Shown piece by piece: positions 44,651 through 55,574 of a stretch of 64,000 nucleotides of DNA (the stretch's first letter is position 1; every line of letters starts with the position of its first letter). The notes under the pieces were generated by a model, which worked only from the letters and a program-made list of their open reading frames with translations, was not told the DNA's origin and searched no databases. A program made the translations under genes and the position numbers. Source of the stretch: Maratus speciosus (Eukaryota; Arthropoda; Arachnida; Araneae; Salticidae); assembly GCA_963932465.1 (NCBI GenBank), contig OZ010788.1, positions 670,738,484-670,802,483 on the forward strand. The letters are read 5' to 3'.

Positions 44651-46423
44651 CAATTTAACCACCTTCGACTGATCACGTGACCCACCGGAGTTATGTTAGC
44701 GATTTGGCCTGTGTTGAGATGGCTGTGCACCGGGTTTGGCGTGATTTTTTTTCGACAATTTGGAGAAAACCTCGTTTTCGAATACCGGTTACATATGTAT
44801 TTTTAAATTATTTTCTATTATTTTTTAAATGAAATAACAATAAATAAAAAAATTAATTAATAACTATAGAACTAAGCAATTTATAACATGTAAATAAATA
44901 TTTATTAATGAATAAGCAATAATAGTCGGGTTACCATGTCAGGCAAAATAACGCCATTGTGGCGCCAATTAGGTAACCCGGTGCGTATATGACATCTGAG
45001 CCTAATATTTTTCTTTTCGTTTCGTTTAAAAAAAAAGAAAGAAGTGAAAGTCATTAATTTTAAATGTTTTAGTTTTAAATGGAAGTTTTGTATTAAATAA
45101 AATGATAACGATATTCAAAAAAAAAAAAAAAAAAAAAAAAAAAAAGCATTGTTCTTAGCATAGATTTAAGGGAGGTCAAACCGGTCGCCAAATTAGTTTA
45201 AACTTATAACCTTTTCTGAAACATGAAAAAAAAAAAATCTGTTATGATTGAAATTTGAGTTGCCATCATTAGAAAAAAGTATTTACAATTAGAAAAAATT
45301 TAATATTTCGAAAACTAATTCGAATTTAAAAATTCTAATACCAGTTTTGAGATCTGTGGATCAATACTGATTTTTGGTGTTAAATTCATCCCAAAGTATT
45401 CCATATTTTAGGAGAAACTGCCGTGAAACATAATCAGTTGTTTAATCAGTCGTTTCATAGAATCGTTACATAAATTCGTTTCAATTCAGTCGTTTCATAA
45501 TATCCGTTTCATAAATTCTTTTCATTAGGATTTTATATATATAGGGTAGATAAAATGCTGACTATTTATTAAAATCAAATTATCATCAGAAATCCTTGAT
45601 TCATCAGAATTCATAATTTACTCAAACATAGATCGTACAAACCAAACTTAAAGACACATTTTCAAAGACTTCCTATCGAAATGCCAGTTAAATTTTCACG
45701 GTTTCAGAAGTTTTTTAAATCTTTAGCCTGGCTAATCACTCATATCACGGGCGCAAGAAATAGACAACGACACCTCAGCCCGTCATATTGACGGGAAAGA
45801 GAATTAAATTGTTAAACCTGATTAAACATGTTTCGAACCAATTTTTTTCTTAAAGAAATTATATCAAACAAGTTCCACGTAGAAAACAAAAAATAAATAG
45901 CTAATAATTCATCTAAAATATTTTCCTGTTAGTTACCTGTTTAACCTGGTTTAAATTAACTCACATTTTATTGAAGTTAAGTCGGAAGCGGGCAAGTCTG
46001 TAAGCCCGTTTATCTATAAACCGTTTTTTTTTTTATGCGAATTTCTCTGCAATCTCTGCTGCAGCAAAATCACTGCAATAAATTTTTACGTTGTAAAATC
46101 CGGTATTTCGGTTACATAAAACTAATACATTACAAAAACTACTCGCAAACGATTCCAAAAATCACTGGCAACAAAAGATACTTTGTTTTTATGAATGTAT
46201 CTTCAAATTTCGAAAATATATTGGTTTCTGAGGTTTCTAATTATAAATAACTGTTTTCGGAAACGTGGGTAAGAAGTTATTGCATATTTTCATACATGAC
46301 TATGTTATATTTTCGTAGATTAAAATAATGCATTTCTCCTTTCTTTTTAAGTGTAGTACATTGAAGTAAAAAAAAAAAAAAAAAAAAAAAAACGCATTCT
46401 TTTTTTGAAAGATAGTTATTGGT
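44651..46423. repeat. repeat fragments with long A-runs
   Basis: Positions 44690-45000 carry GTTATGTTAGC, GCGCCAATTAGG and a CATCTGAGCCTAATATT word related to the repeats near 40650 and 41432. A-runs lie at about 45116-45145 and 46367-46392. CAGTCGTTTCATA-like words repeat between 45430 and 45530. From about 46260 array sequence returns (AAGAAGTTATTGCATATTTTC, also at 14378). No gene. Confidence 0.45.
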
Positions 46424-46856
46424 CTTCAATCATTCTGTATGGATTTTACATTTCTTCCATCTATTAAACATCTTCTTATATTCTTCAATCTGCTGAATAC
46501 AAATCAATCAAACTACTTTAATTTAGCAAGGAATTCATCTCCATAATAAATTTATTTTTTACGATGTTAAATGAAACAGTTAGAAGAGTAATGTTTAACG
46601 AAACGCAAAATTTTTTATGACTAAAACGTGTAATAAGTTACAGTGGTGGAAAATTGGCGCAGAGGTGGAGCCTATTGACACCACTAAATTTTAGTAGTAT
46701 TTCTCGACTTATCTAATGACAGAATTTCCGAGTTTTTATTAAAGTGAAGAATACCATAGAACTTTAGTGGTGTCAATAGGCTCCTCCTCTGCGCCAATTT
46801 TCCACCACTGAATAAGATAGCAAGAACAAAAAAACATACGTTCTGCAAAGATTATA
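46424..46856 (+). repeat. array unit, short type, with a 170-bp MITE
   Basis: The first landmark GGTCTTCAATCATTCTGTAT is at about 46423, the second near 46621, where a MITE splits it into AACGTGTAATAAG and AATAAGATAGC. The unit then passes into the repeat at 46857. Confidence 0.65.
46641..46810. mobile_element. 170-bp hairpin MITE with CAGTGGTGG ends
   Basis: CAGTGGTGGAAAATTGGCGC at left and its complement at right; inverted similarity covers about 60 bases per side, leaving a loop of about 50. AATAAG occurs on both sides of the insertion (with three extra bases TTA on the left), splitting a landmark word of the array. The RNA or single strand would form one long hairpin. Confidence 0.85.
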
Positions 46857-48257
46857 CAACACTTTCCTATACATTCAGAATACTATAACAAATCTTCATA
46901 GTTTATTAAGGTGCAATACATGTCTAAATAAACAATTTGAAAAAAATCATGACGCATTTGAAAATAAATTTCTGCTATTTCAGTAAAGAGTCGAAAAAAT
47001 ATCCGTTTTTTGTGCAGCCCTGTATAAGACCCGTGGATTTATATGCATACTACATAGTATTCTAAAAGTTAGTTTAGCTAAACGAGTAGTATAGTTGAAA
47101 ATTTCCATTCAACAATTTCCGTGAATAAACCAAAATGTATTTGAGAACTTTTGTGCAGCCCTCTATAGGATATGTAGAATTTATACACACCAAATAATAT
47201 TTAAAACAAGTAATATAAAAATTTTGTTTTTAAAGTCAATTCCTACTTAGGTCATCAAAGAAAAATTTAATATAATCCCTTAAGCTAATATTAGTTTTTG
47301 TTGCATTAAAATATCCCAATTTGTTGATTTTCTATAAGCAAGTAGGTTTACAATGGAAGTCTATGTGAATTTGGCGAAATATTAGAGATATCGCCAAGTT
47401 GGAACCACTTTTGGCGACTCATTTTGGTCGCCAAATTTGGCGATATATCGCCAAGTTGGCGACAAACTTGGCGGTATTTGGCGACAGAACAGGGTACCCC
47501 CTTTGGTAAACCCCCTTATAGATACGAAGATGTATTAAATTCTTCAGTAACCAATGGCCGCCATTTTGTCTCCCATGTAAAACTAAAATTAATTAATTAA
47601 AATTTAATTAATGAATTAATATTTGAAAAAACTGTATTAACATCAATTGTCATCACGTACAAGTTTAAAAAAATTTATTTCAACTTGATAGGATGAATAA
47701 TAAGTACTTTATTAACGATTGAAAATTTGAACAAGATACATAAATAAATAAATAAATATAGGGAGAGTTTGAACTAATAGTAGGAATTGAAAAAATAGTT
47801 CAATTTAAAAACACGTACTACAACCCAAACCACACTTCCAGCAATTATTCTTCATAGGCCTCAATAGATAAATCTCTTCTGTAGCCAAATTCTTTTCTGT
47901 GTCCCTGTAAATGAACGATAAATTCTATGCACACGCTATTCCATAGTAAGCGTCATGTAGCACACCTTACTCATATGCCCAAATTTTAGTAATTTAAGAT
48001 AGTGTAATATCATTCAAATACTCTTCAAACAATTTTTCACCATAGACCGTATTGTAACAGAATTCTTTTGAGTCCGTCTGTAAATGAATCGTTAATGCTA
48101 TACACTTCATTTTCAATATCAAACATGCCATAGTGATATCCAATAACATGTATGAATTTCATGGTAATCGGAGTCTACTGGCCCGAGTTAGAGTACGGAC
48201 GGACAGGCACAGACAAACCGATTTCATAAACATTTTTCACTTTATTGGAAAGTGCTT
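46857..48257 (+). repeat. second copy of the GGACAGACAGAC-ended repeat, interrupted
   Basis: ACACTTTCCTATACATTCAG at the start, GTGCAGCCCTGTATA words, then, after an interruption by the reversed TTGGCG repeat, the tail GACGGACAGGCACAGACAAACC and ACTTTATTGGAAAGTGC. It parallels 1924-3003 without the tandem duplication at its end. No gene. Confidence 0.6.
47262..47570 (-). repeat. TTGGCG-rich repeat, reversed copy
   Basis: Complement of 38200-38620 in the order tail, TTGGCGATATATCGCCAA cluster (47380-47485), head. Shared words are CAATGGAAGTCTATG, GGCGAAATATTAGA and GACAGAACAGGG. Together with the forward copy it brackets about 9 kb in inverted orientation. Confidence 0.7.
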
Positions 48258-49608
48258 AAAATGCGCATTCGACAAATTTGAATTAGCTGATTAGAGATAG
48301 ATTATTTTTGTCATAGCTCACTTTTATTTGCACACATCGAAATCTTGCAAGAGTTCTTGCGATAGATAAATAAAAATAAAATTTCGTGTTTTAAGATTTT
48401 CAAATGCTGAAAATTTTCTTGAGTAATTCATCATCTAAATAATTTAAACAGTTGTAGTAAAGTAAGTATACGTTTAAATACTGGTACTGCATAAATAATG
48501 CAAACAATAAGATAAAATAATCTGGGATTATGTGAGTGAATGGACTGAATCTCTTTGTTTAATCTAGTTTTCTTTCAATGGAAATATTTATATTAAAATT
48601 AAGAACTTGTTTAAAATTTATTGAAACTTAATTTGCTTTGAAAAGTGCGGGTTGAATTTTATTATTTTTTTAAATGTTTTTCTTCGATCGTTCTGTACAT
48701 ATTATAAACTCTTTAAAAATTCAGTAGTTTCTGAAAAAAAAAAAAAAATCAAACTAACTCAGCAGTAATGCTTTCCTGAATTTATTTGAAGATGAAAGGG
48801 ATTTACATGGATAATAAATTCATCCTTTACGATCTTCAATCGAAGAAGCAGTAAGAATTCTTATGTGTAAAATAAAACCTTTCTGTTATGGGTTTGGAAC
48901 ATATGGGTCTCAGTTGATTGTTTTTTATTCTATTCCTACCACTTTTTGGTGGTCAGTACATAAAAAGTACTAACAGGATCATTATAAGATCACTGGTGTT
49001 TCTTTCTGTCTTTTCGTCTGCCACAACTTTTTTTCTCGTAAACTATGGAACGTGGACAGTTTAAATTTAGCATTGGTAATAAAGTCTGTTGACCCACATA
49101 TTTATAGATTGAACATTCAGAATTATATGTAGAAAAAATGTAGAGGGCTAATTAAGTTATTTGAAAATAAAAATCATTTTTTTTATATATCATGTGGGGT
49201 ATCGTGTGAAAGTTTTCTTAACGCGGAACTTAAAATCATATTTGCTTTAATTTTAGATGTTATGTTTTCAGAGATATATCGTCGAAAATGTAATGCAAAA
49301 ACATGTTCCCAACCTCTGTGTCCGCATCTACTGAAACTAAAATTATGAAAAATTTAGGAATAGTAGAAGTTTGTTTAAACTTTGCAGGAAAACTATAGAG
49401 CATTTTTCTGTTACACACAAATTTCAGTTTGCGATTGCTCAGCTAGGGAGTTGAGGGTCGCTCGAGGTACCTATCGTCGCGGAAGTATAAATAGGTTGCT
49501 GATAACGATTTTTGAAAGAAATTGTCGGTAAGCAGGCGAGATAGACCATTAAAGACATGGACATAGTACATAAATACATGGATGGTGCACTTGATCCGCT
49601 AACAGCTT
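48258..49608 (+). repeat. array sequence and unassigned DNA
   Basis: Positions 48258-48680 continue the short unit (TTTGCACACATCGAAAT, TGGGATTATGTGAGTGAATGG) and a worn first landmark is at 48682. From about 48900 to 49608 array words fade (GGGTTTGGAACATATGGG near 48888 is the last clear one). The minus frame at 49439 has no recognisable content. Confidence 0.45.
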
Positions 49609-49827
49609 TTAACCCTTTCAGGGACAAGGTGCTTGTATTCGTAAAATGTTGAAATAATTGACTCACACCAGTATTTATAAGAAAATTTATTTGTAATCAT
49701 GAAACAGTATATTTTCGCGTACTTTCTAAAAGTCAACTTTTCATCAAAATTTTCGGGTGCCAATGTGGCAAATAGCTATTAAAATTAAGTGATGCCGTGA
49801 CGGCATCACCGCCCTTGAAAGGGTTAA
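49609..49827 (-). mobile_element. TTAA-flanked MITE, GGGCGGTGGTTC family (copy 2, reversed)
   Basis: TTAACCCTTTCAGGGACAAGG at left, CCGCCCTTGAAAGGGTTAA at right. An inner GATGCCGTGACGGCATC palindrome near the right end replaces the GGTTCATTTTTGGACC palindrome of the copy at 40063, so the palindrome is conserved in position but not in sequence. Confidence 0.7.
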
Positions 49828-50128
49828 AGACTAGATAACAAATTTAATGATATATTTGTGTAATACAATGCCCGGTAGTAGTATAAAAGCAATAAACGTC
49901 AAATTGTTAAATTTCAGTTATTAATTAACATATTTATTGTAAGGAAGCCTCTGTGCACGAGTAATACTCGCGCTAGAGTTATTATTTCTTAAATAAGCTC
50001 ACCATATATTCATACAAGGTCAGTTTCACGAGAAATGTAAAAGAAAGAAAAAAAGTGTGAATTGTAGAACGATTAAATATAAAAAATAATCTCCATTCCA
50101 GGCCCATAATCAAAGGTTAAAATTTTAT

Positions 50129-50775
50129 TTAACACGTTCACGCCGGCGTACATCACCGGTGGGTCACGCTCGACTGTCCCATCAGGCGGCGTGCATCACA
50201 TGTGGGTCACTCTTGACTGTCGCAGCAGACGGTGTGCATTACCAAAGGGTCACACTCAACTGTTCCATAGAAGGCGTGTGCTACAGGTGGGTCACACTCG
50301 ACTGTGCTATAGACGGCGTGTACTACAGGTGGGTTACACTTGAATATTCAAAAATTCTGTAGTAAAAACAATTCATTATTATAAACTTATTACATTCACG
50401 ACGGGAAACGAGAATTCTCGTTTTCATTCAAAAAATATCATTGTCTAAGGCGTGGCTTTTACTTTACAGAAATGCATTTATATAACGTTGTCCACATTTC
50501 TTTATATTATCAGGCATTTTATATTAAATTCGTACATATGTAGTCAATAAAATCCTGTCTCTAAATAATTTGCTTACTCCTTACGAACTGTCAGACATTC
50601 ACAATCAACTCTGCTTGTTATATTCGAGTTCAGTTCAATAAATAGAAGAGGGGCGTGTTATTACATGCAGTATCTGAATAAGCGACAGTACCGCGCCGCC
50701 AGATGAAGCGAAATATGAATTCGAGCGCCTTCTCACAGCGAAAAATATGAATATCGGCGCCGCCGAACGTGTTAA
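50129..50775. mobile_element. TTAA-flanked element with CACGTTCACGCCGGCG ends, 647 bp
   Basis: TTAACACGTTCACGCCGGCG at left and CGGCGCCGCCGAACGTGTTAA at right. It has TTAA on both edges (50129-50132 and 50772-50775) and a much higher GC content near its ends than its surroundings. The left third is a 42-bp minisatellite. Piggybac-like by target; no transposase. Confidence 0.75.
50140..50350 (+). repeat. 42-bp minisatellite with conserved reading frame
   Basis: Five units of 42 bases, pattern GGCGTGTACTACAGGTGGG then TCACACTCGACTGT. Because 42 is divisible by three, one plus-strand frame stays open and reads repeated GVYYRWVTLDCAI-like blocks (67 codons from 50159). There is no start context, no flanking exon and no family match, so I take the open frame to be a by-product of unit length. 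Confidence 0.75.
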
Positions 50776-51983
50776 AATATCATTCATTGGAAATATTACA
50801 TATTATATAAAATGTGTGATAATTTATAAAAATCATAAAAATATAATAAATAAAAATTTCTGTAAAACTTAATTCAGGTCTCGATGCGGTCCCTTTCTAT
50901 ATAGACTAAATCAAAACTTTTACCTCCGCTATTTCCTTACGAAATTTTTCGTTTTATATTTATCTTGTATCGTAAAGCGGTTTTTATGTACAATTCTTGC
51001 GGTAATTTTTTTTAAAATATTTTTTTTAATTACTAGTGTCTCAAAAAGTGATCATTCCGAGGCCTTGTAGTTTAAACATTAAGTTATTTAAAAAAGAATA
51101 TAATGAATTTAAAAACAAAATACTTATTTTCTGTTTAAAAAAATTACTGGTCTTCAATTACTCTGTATAATTTTTAGAATTTCTTTAATCATTTCCACAA
51201 AAAACACAACAATCAAACGATCTGAATTTAAAAATATATGTTTTTCAACATATTATATAGAAATTTAACTCTATGAATTATTTTTTTAAGATATCAAATG
51301 AAACAGCCAGATAAATAAGGTTTTAAGGAAACACTAAAAATTTTTAGTACTAAAACAAGTAATAAGATAAAATGAACGCTCGATAAGTTTCACTTAAGAG
51401 ATTAGTGACTTATTTTTTGTGTCTAAACATCGAAATGTTCGAAAGTTGTTGAATTTGCTATTCTCTCCTTCCTTGTTTGCAATCGATATACAAAAATAAA
51501 ATAAAATTCCTCGCTTTAAGATTTTCAAATGATGAAAATTTTCTTTTTATGTTACATAATTCATCATTTAACGCCTTGAGGGGTGGTGGGATATTATCCC
51601 ACCTAATTTTAATCAAGATTCGCACCAGAAACTTTTAATAAAATTTTACTTTTATCACTTTGGTAAAAAAAGTTACAAAATTGCTCTTCCTTATTTTGAA
51701 ATAAAATATTTCGTAAATTCCGTTGCGAATTCAACATTACAGAAACAGCATTACTTGCCCCTCAAAGAGTCAAAGAAGTAAAATACTTATTAATAAAATA
51801 CGTTAAAATACTAGAACTGAATACATAACGCTAATATTAATTTTAAATAATTCTGGATTATGTGAGTAAATGAATTGAATCTCTTTTACTTTATCTAGTT
51901 TGTACAGAATTATTCATATTAAAATTAAGAACTTGTGAGGACATTAGTTTTATTTGTTTATAGTTCAACCACTTCTTCTATAT
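50776..51983 (+). repeat. array unit, short type, with one TTAA MITE
   Basis: The first landmark GGTCTTCAATTACTCTGTAT is at 51152, the second near 51352, then AAACATCGAAATGTTCGAAAG and TTTTTATGTTACATAATTCATC. The MITE at 51568 interrupts it. Before 51100 the sequence is AT-rich without landmarks. Confidence 0.6.
51568..51773 (+). mobile_element. TTAA-flanked MITE, GGGATATAATATCCC family (copy 5)
   Basis: TTAACGCCTTGAGGGGTGG at left, inner GGGATATTATCCC, and TTGCCCCTCAAAGAGTCAA at right with the last TTAA worn to TCAA. It closely matches the copy at 14109. Confidence 0.7.
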
Positions 51984-52582
51984 AGGGTGTATCTGAAATG
52001 CTTCAACAAACTTAGAGGTATGATAGTACTCATGAAGACGAACAAAAAAATGCAATGGAGCATGGGGTCGCAAATGACGTTAAAAGGATGAAATCGAGAA
52101 AATGCGTCTGGAAATGGACAAACTGAGACAAGAAAGAAACACTCCAGAAAATTATTTATTGCACAGAATAGGTACAACACAGCTCGTGATGTCCAGAGAA
52201 AACAAATATTTTACAACAATTGTTCAAAGTGTTGACCGCGGACATTATTACACAGAGTACATCTACCGAGGGACGACTGGCGGACACGCTCGTAGACTTC
52301 GGGAGTTCTGCATACGTGGATTCCTGCTCACAGATTTGTTTGGCTTTCTTTCAAATTTTTGTTATTTCTTTCTGGCCGGATAGGCATAAAGTGAAAGGAA
52401 AACCAGCTTCGTGCTACTAGCCAGTTCTTCAGAAAAGTAGCATGAGATTTAGATATCTTTTATTAGTTTTGAGATCTTCACCCTTTAAACGTCATTTGCG
52501 ACCCCATGTTTCATTGCATTTTTTTTTCGTCTTGATGAGTACTATCATCCCCATAATTTTGTTGAAACATTTCAGATACATC
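51984..52582 (-). mobile_element. remnant of a mariner-related transposon with about 105-bp inverted ends
   Basis: GGTGTATCTGAAATG at left and CATTTCAGATACATCC at right; inverted similarity runs inward over about 105 bases (GATAGTACTCATSAAGACGAA, CATGGGGTCGCAAATGACGTT). Between them is a minus-strand transposase C-terminus. At about 0.6 kb most of the coding part has been lost. I could not settle the target duplication; TATA on the left and TGTA on the right leave TA possible. Confidence 0.75.
52211..52325 (-). pseudogene. C-terminus of a mariner/IS630-related transposase
   Basis: The last 37 codons before a TAA stop (52211-52213) read IHVCRTPEVYERVRQ, then RCTLCNNVRGQHFEQLL. An ending of the form RC-x2-C followed by GGHFEHLL or similar is typical, as I remember it, of transposases of the Tc1/mariner/IS630 group with a DDE_3-type domain. 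An in-frame stop lies just upstream and nothing of the catalytic core remains, so this is a relic. Its strand fits the inverted ends on both sides. The plus-strand frames over the same bases are shadows. Confidence 0.6.
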
Positions 52583-53407
52583 CTGTATGTATTCGGAGCT
52601 TTCGATTATTTAGCAGAGGTAATTCCAGGAGTTAGGTGTTCACATTTGCACTTTGAAAGAATTTTTCTTTATTATTTCTTGATTATTAATGTAATTAGTA
52701 CATGCACGATTCTTACATCTTATCGCGTGCATGTGCGCTTGCTCGTGATTTTTATTTTTATTTTTTTCAAAATTTGCAAAAAATATAAATTTATGATCGG
52801 AACATCTCTAAACTACTTATAATGAATGACTTAAAGATATAGTATCTAGTGTCAGATGTACTATTCAGATGTATAGTTATAGACCGGGAGTAGGCTACAC
52901 AAAACATCATTTCATCGAGTTGACGACTGAAATTTGGGGCTAAGGACACAATATAAGATTGATGCATAGTTAAAATTTAATAGTAAGACATTGCTGCCAA
53001 CATCTTACGCTTTTTTGTACCACATAAAAATTATAGTAAATTTTACATTTTTAAATCGCCATAATCTGCTGTTCAAATAAGGCAAAAATTTCTATTAATT
53101 TTTTGTGGTACTAAAAAGCGGAAGAGTTGGCAGCTATGTAGTAAGAAATTAGAAGGTAATTTTAAAAAGTGCTTTCAGCCAGTGCCGGGAGGAAGAGGTA
53201 GCTTTCATATTCCTTATTTTAAAAAAGCCAACTTATATTATTCAAACACAGGAAGCTCAATTTAGTGGAAACCGAATATAGGAGATTCAATACTAATTTT
53301 TATCAATATAATGAATGAGAATTTCGCGAAATTAGTCAGCTTTATCCAAGCTGCTTTTCTTTAAAGTAACTTATATTTGGCTGCCAAATTCGACGATTTC
53401 TTAAAGT
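52583..53407. other. AT-rich DNA without recognised content
   Basis: There is a weak inverted pair (AGTTAAAATTTAATAGTAAG with TTCTATTAATTTTTTGTGG, and CAACATCTTACGC...GCGGAAGAGTTGGC near 52990 and 53115), suggesting a small worn MITE. The plus frame at 52442-52822 is hydrophobic and T-rich and has no family I can name. Confidence 0.4.
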
Positions 53408-55180
53408 GCCTGCCATTTTAAGACAACATGGTGGATGAGGCTAACTTGTGACCAGTGAACTTGGTCGATACCTTAGTAATTGCTGTGCACATGCTCACTC
53501 ACATCGGAATCGGTTGATATATACGAGTGCTGTCGCATGCAAAAAATCAGATTTTTCAAAATGTCACCCACAATAGAAATTGAAACTGCTATATCTGAGC
53601 CATTTTTTAAGATAAAGATAAACAAAAAATGCTCCTGAATCCTTATATCAAGGTCAAATACTTAAGAAAGAAACCTTTTTCAATTTCTAATTTTTTTGCA
53701 CCTCACTTTAAAAAAAATATATATTTTTTTAATTTAATGGCCGCCATTTTGAAACAAGATGGCTGATGAATCTGGCCAGCGAACTTGGTCGAGATATTGA
53801 TGTATACTATCCACATGTCTTCTTACATCGAAATAGACGAATACGTGTGTTATCGCGTGACAAATACAAGATCGTTTCAAAATGTTAGCCATGCTAGAAA
53901 TTCAAAGTGCTATAATTCAACCATTTTTTAAGATATAAACAAAAGAACAATTCTTCAGAAACAACAACTGCTCCGGAATCTTTGTATCAAGACCAAACAC
54001 ATAAAATTTTTTTTTTCATTTTCCAATTTTTTAATACCTCATTTTAAATTTTAAATTTAATTTTTTTTAATGGCAACCCTTTTGAAACAAGATGGCGAAT
54101 GAAGCTGGCCAACGAGCTCGGTCGAGACATTGGTACTATATACAGGCCAAGTTACATCCAAATCGGTTCATAAATACGCCTGTTATCGCGTGACAAAAAT
54201 CAGGTCGTTTTAAAATGTCAGCCACAATAGAAATTCAAAATGCTATTACTCAGCCATTTTTTTTAGATATAGACGAAACAAAAACTGTCCCGGAATCTTT
54301 GTATTAAGGTCAAACACATACAAAAAAATTCTTTTTCATTATCCAATTTTTTGGTATCTCATTTTAATTTTTTTATTTTTAAAATATTTTTAAATGGCCG
54401 CCATTTTGAAAAAAGATGGCGAATGAAGCTGGCCAACGAACTCGGTCGAGATATTTGTATGTACTATGTACACACCAAGGTACATCCAGATCGGTTCATA
54501 AATACGCCTGTTATCACGTGACAAAAATCAGGACGTTTCAAAATGTCAGCTACGCTAGAAATTCAAAATGCTATAACTCAGCCATTTTTTAAGATATAGA
54601 CGAAACAAAAACTGCTCCCGAATCTTTTTATCAACGTCAAACACAGAAGAAAAAAATATTTTTTCAATTTTCAATTTTTTGGTACCACATTTCAAATTTA
54701 AATTTTTCTTAAAAATTTAAATCGCCGCCATTTTTAAACAAAACGGCATATGAAGCTGGCCAACGAACTCGGTCGAGACATTGGTATGTACTATGTACAC
54801 ACCGAATTACATCGAAATCGGTTCATAAATACGCCTTGTATCGCGTGACAAAATTCAGGACGTTTCAAAATGTCAGCCACGCTAGAAATTCAAAATGCTA
54901 TAACTCAGCCATTTTTTAAGATATAGACGAAACAAAAACTGCTCCGGAATCTTTGTATAAAGGTAAAATACATAAGAAAAAAATATTTTTCCATTTTCAA
55001 TGTTTTGGTACCACATTTCAAATTTTAAATTTTTTAAAAAATTTTAAATGGCCGCCATTTTGAAACAAAACGGTGGATGAAGCTGGCCAACGAACTCAGT
55101 CGAGACATTAGTATGTACTATGTACACACCGAATTACATCAAAATCGGTTCATAATTACGAAAGTTATAGTGTGACAAAG
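53408..55180 (+). repeat. 327-bp satellite, about 5.4 units
   Basis: Unit starts (GGCCGCCATTTTGAAACAAG) are at about 53408, 53739, 54072, 54396, 54723 and 55050, so the period is 324-333. Each unit carries ATGAAGCTGGCCAACGAACT, CGGTCGAGACATT, ACATCGAAATCGGTTCATAA, GTTATCGCGTGACAAA and CAGCCATTTTTTAAGATATA. The first unit is the most diverged and the last is cut off at a short (TA)n run. No frame stays open through a unit. Confidence 0.9.
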
Positions 55181-55367
55181 GTCATATATATATATATATA
55201 TATCAATTTTGAACGGAGGGTGGTTTCGGGGTCTGGGGATCATGATCGATGAAAATATACCAAAATTTTTTGAAAACGCTTTCCTCCGAATGGCTGCAAT
55301 AGGTAGCTTTTTGTAATGAAAGCTACCTAAAAATAGCGCGTTTCACTCTTCACTAATTATGATAAAT
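55181..55367 (+). repeat. (TA)n run and tail sequence shared with 32220-32320
   Basis: After the TA run, GAACGGAGGGTGGTTT, GGGGATCATGATC and AAAATTTTTTGAAAAC parallel GAACTTGGGGTGGTTT, GTGGTCATGATC at 32220. This links the satellite tail to the inserted block at 31-32.3 kb. Confidence 0.55.
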
Positions 55368-55574
55368 TTAACACCTTCGGGACGAGCGTCTTCTACAGAA
55401 TTTTTAATCTTTAGTCACCGGATTTTTAAAACAGAAATTTTTACCTAATTGAATCGGGAAAATGCTCGGAATAAGTAAGGCAAAATTTACAATACAATTT
55501 ATTGGTGAGAATAATCACCGATTCTGAGCAACTTGCGCGGCACGGATACCGGTCGCTCGTACCCAAGGGGTTAA
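55368..55574 (+). mobile_element. TTAA-flanked MITE, GGGACGAGCG family (copy 3)
   Basis: TTAACACCTTCGGGACGAGCG at left, GTACCCAAGGGGTTAA at right, interior as in the copy at 937. Non-coding. Confidence 0.75.

Noticed and set aside
50159..50362. A 67-residue repeat protein
   Set aside because: Unit length of 42 bases keeps any frame open; there is no exon structure or family match. Kept only as a finding.
52442..52822. 126-codon hydrophobic frame as a membrane protein
   Set aside because: It begins inside the inverted end of the mariner-related remnant and then crosses T-rich DNA; no coherent family.
53408..55180. CRISPR-like array because of regular spacing
   Set aside because: Whole units of 327 bp repeat without short repeats and unique spacers, and the DNA is eukaryotic in character.
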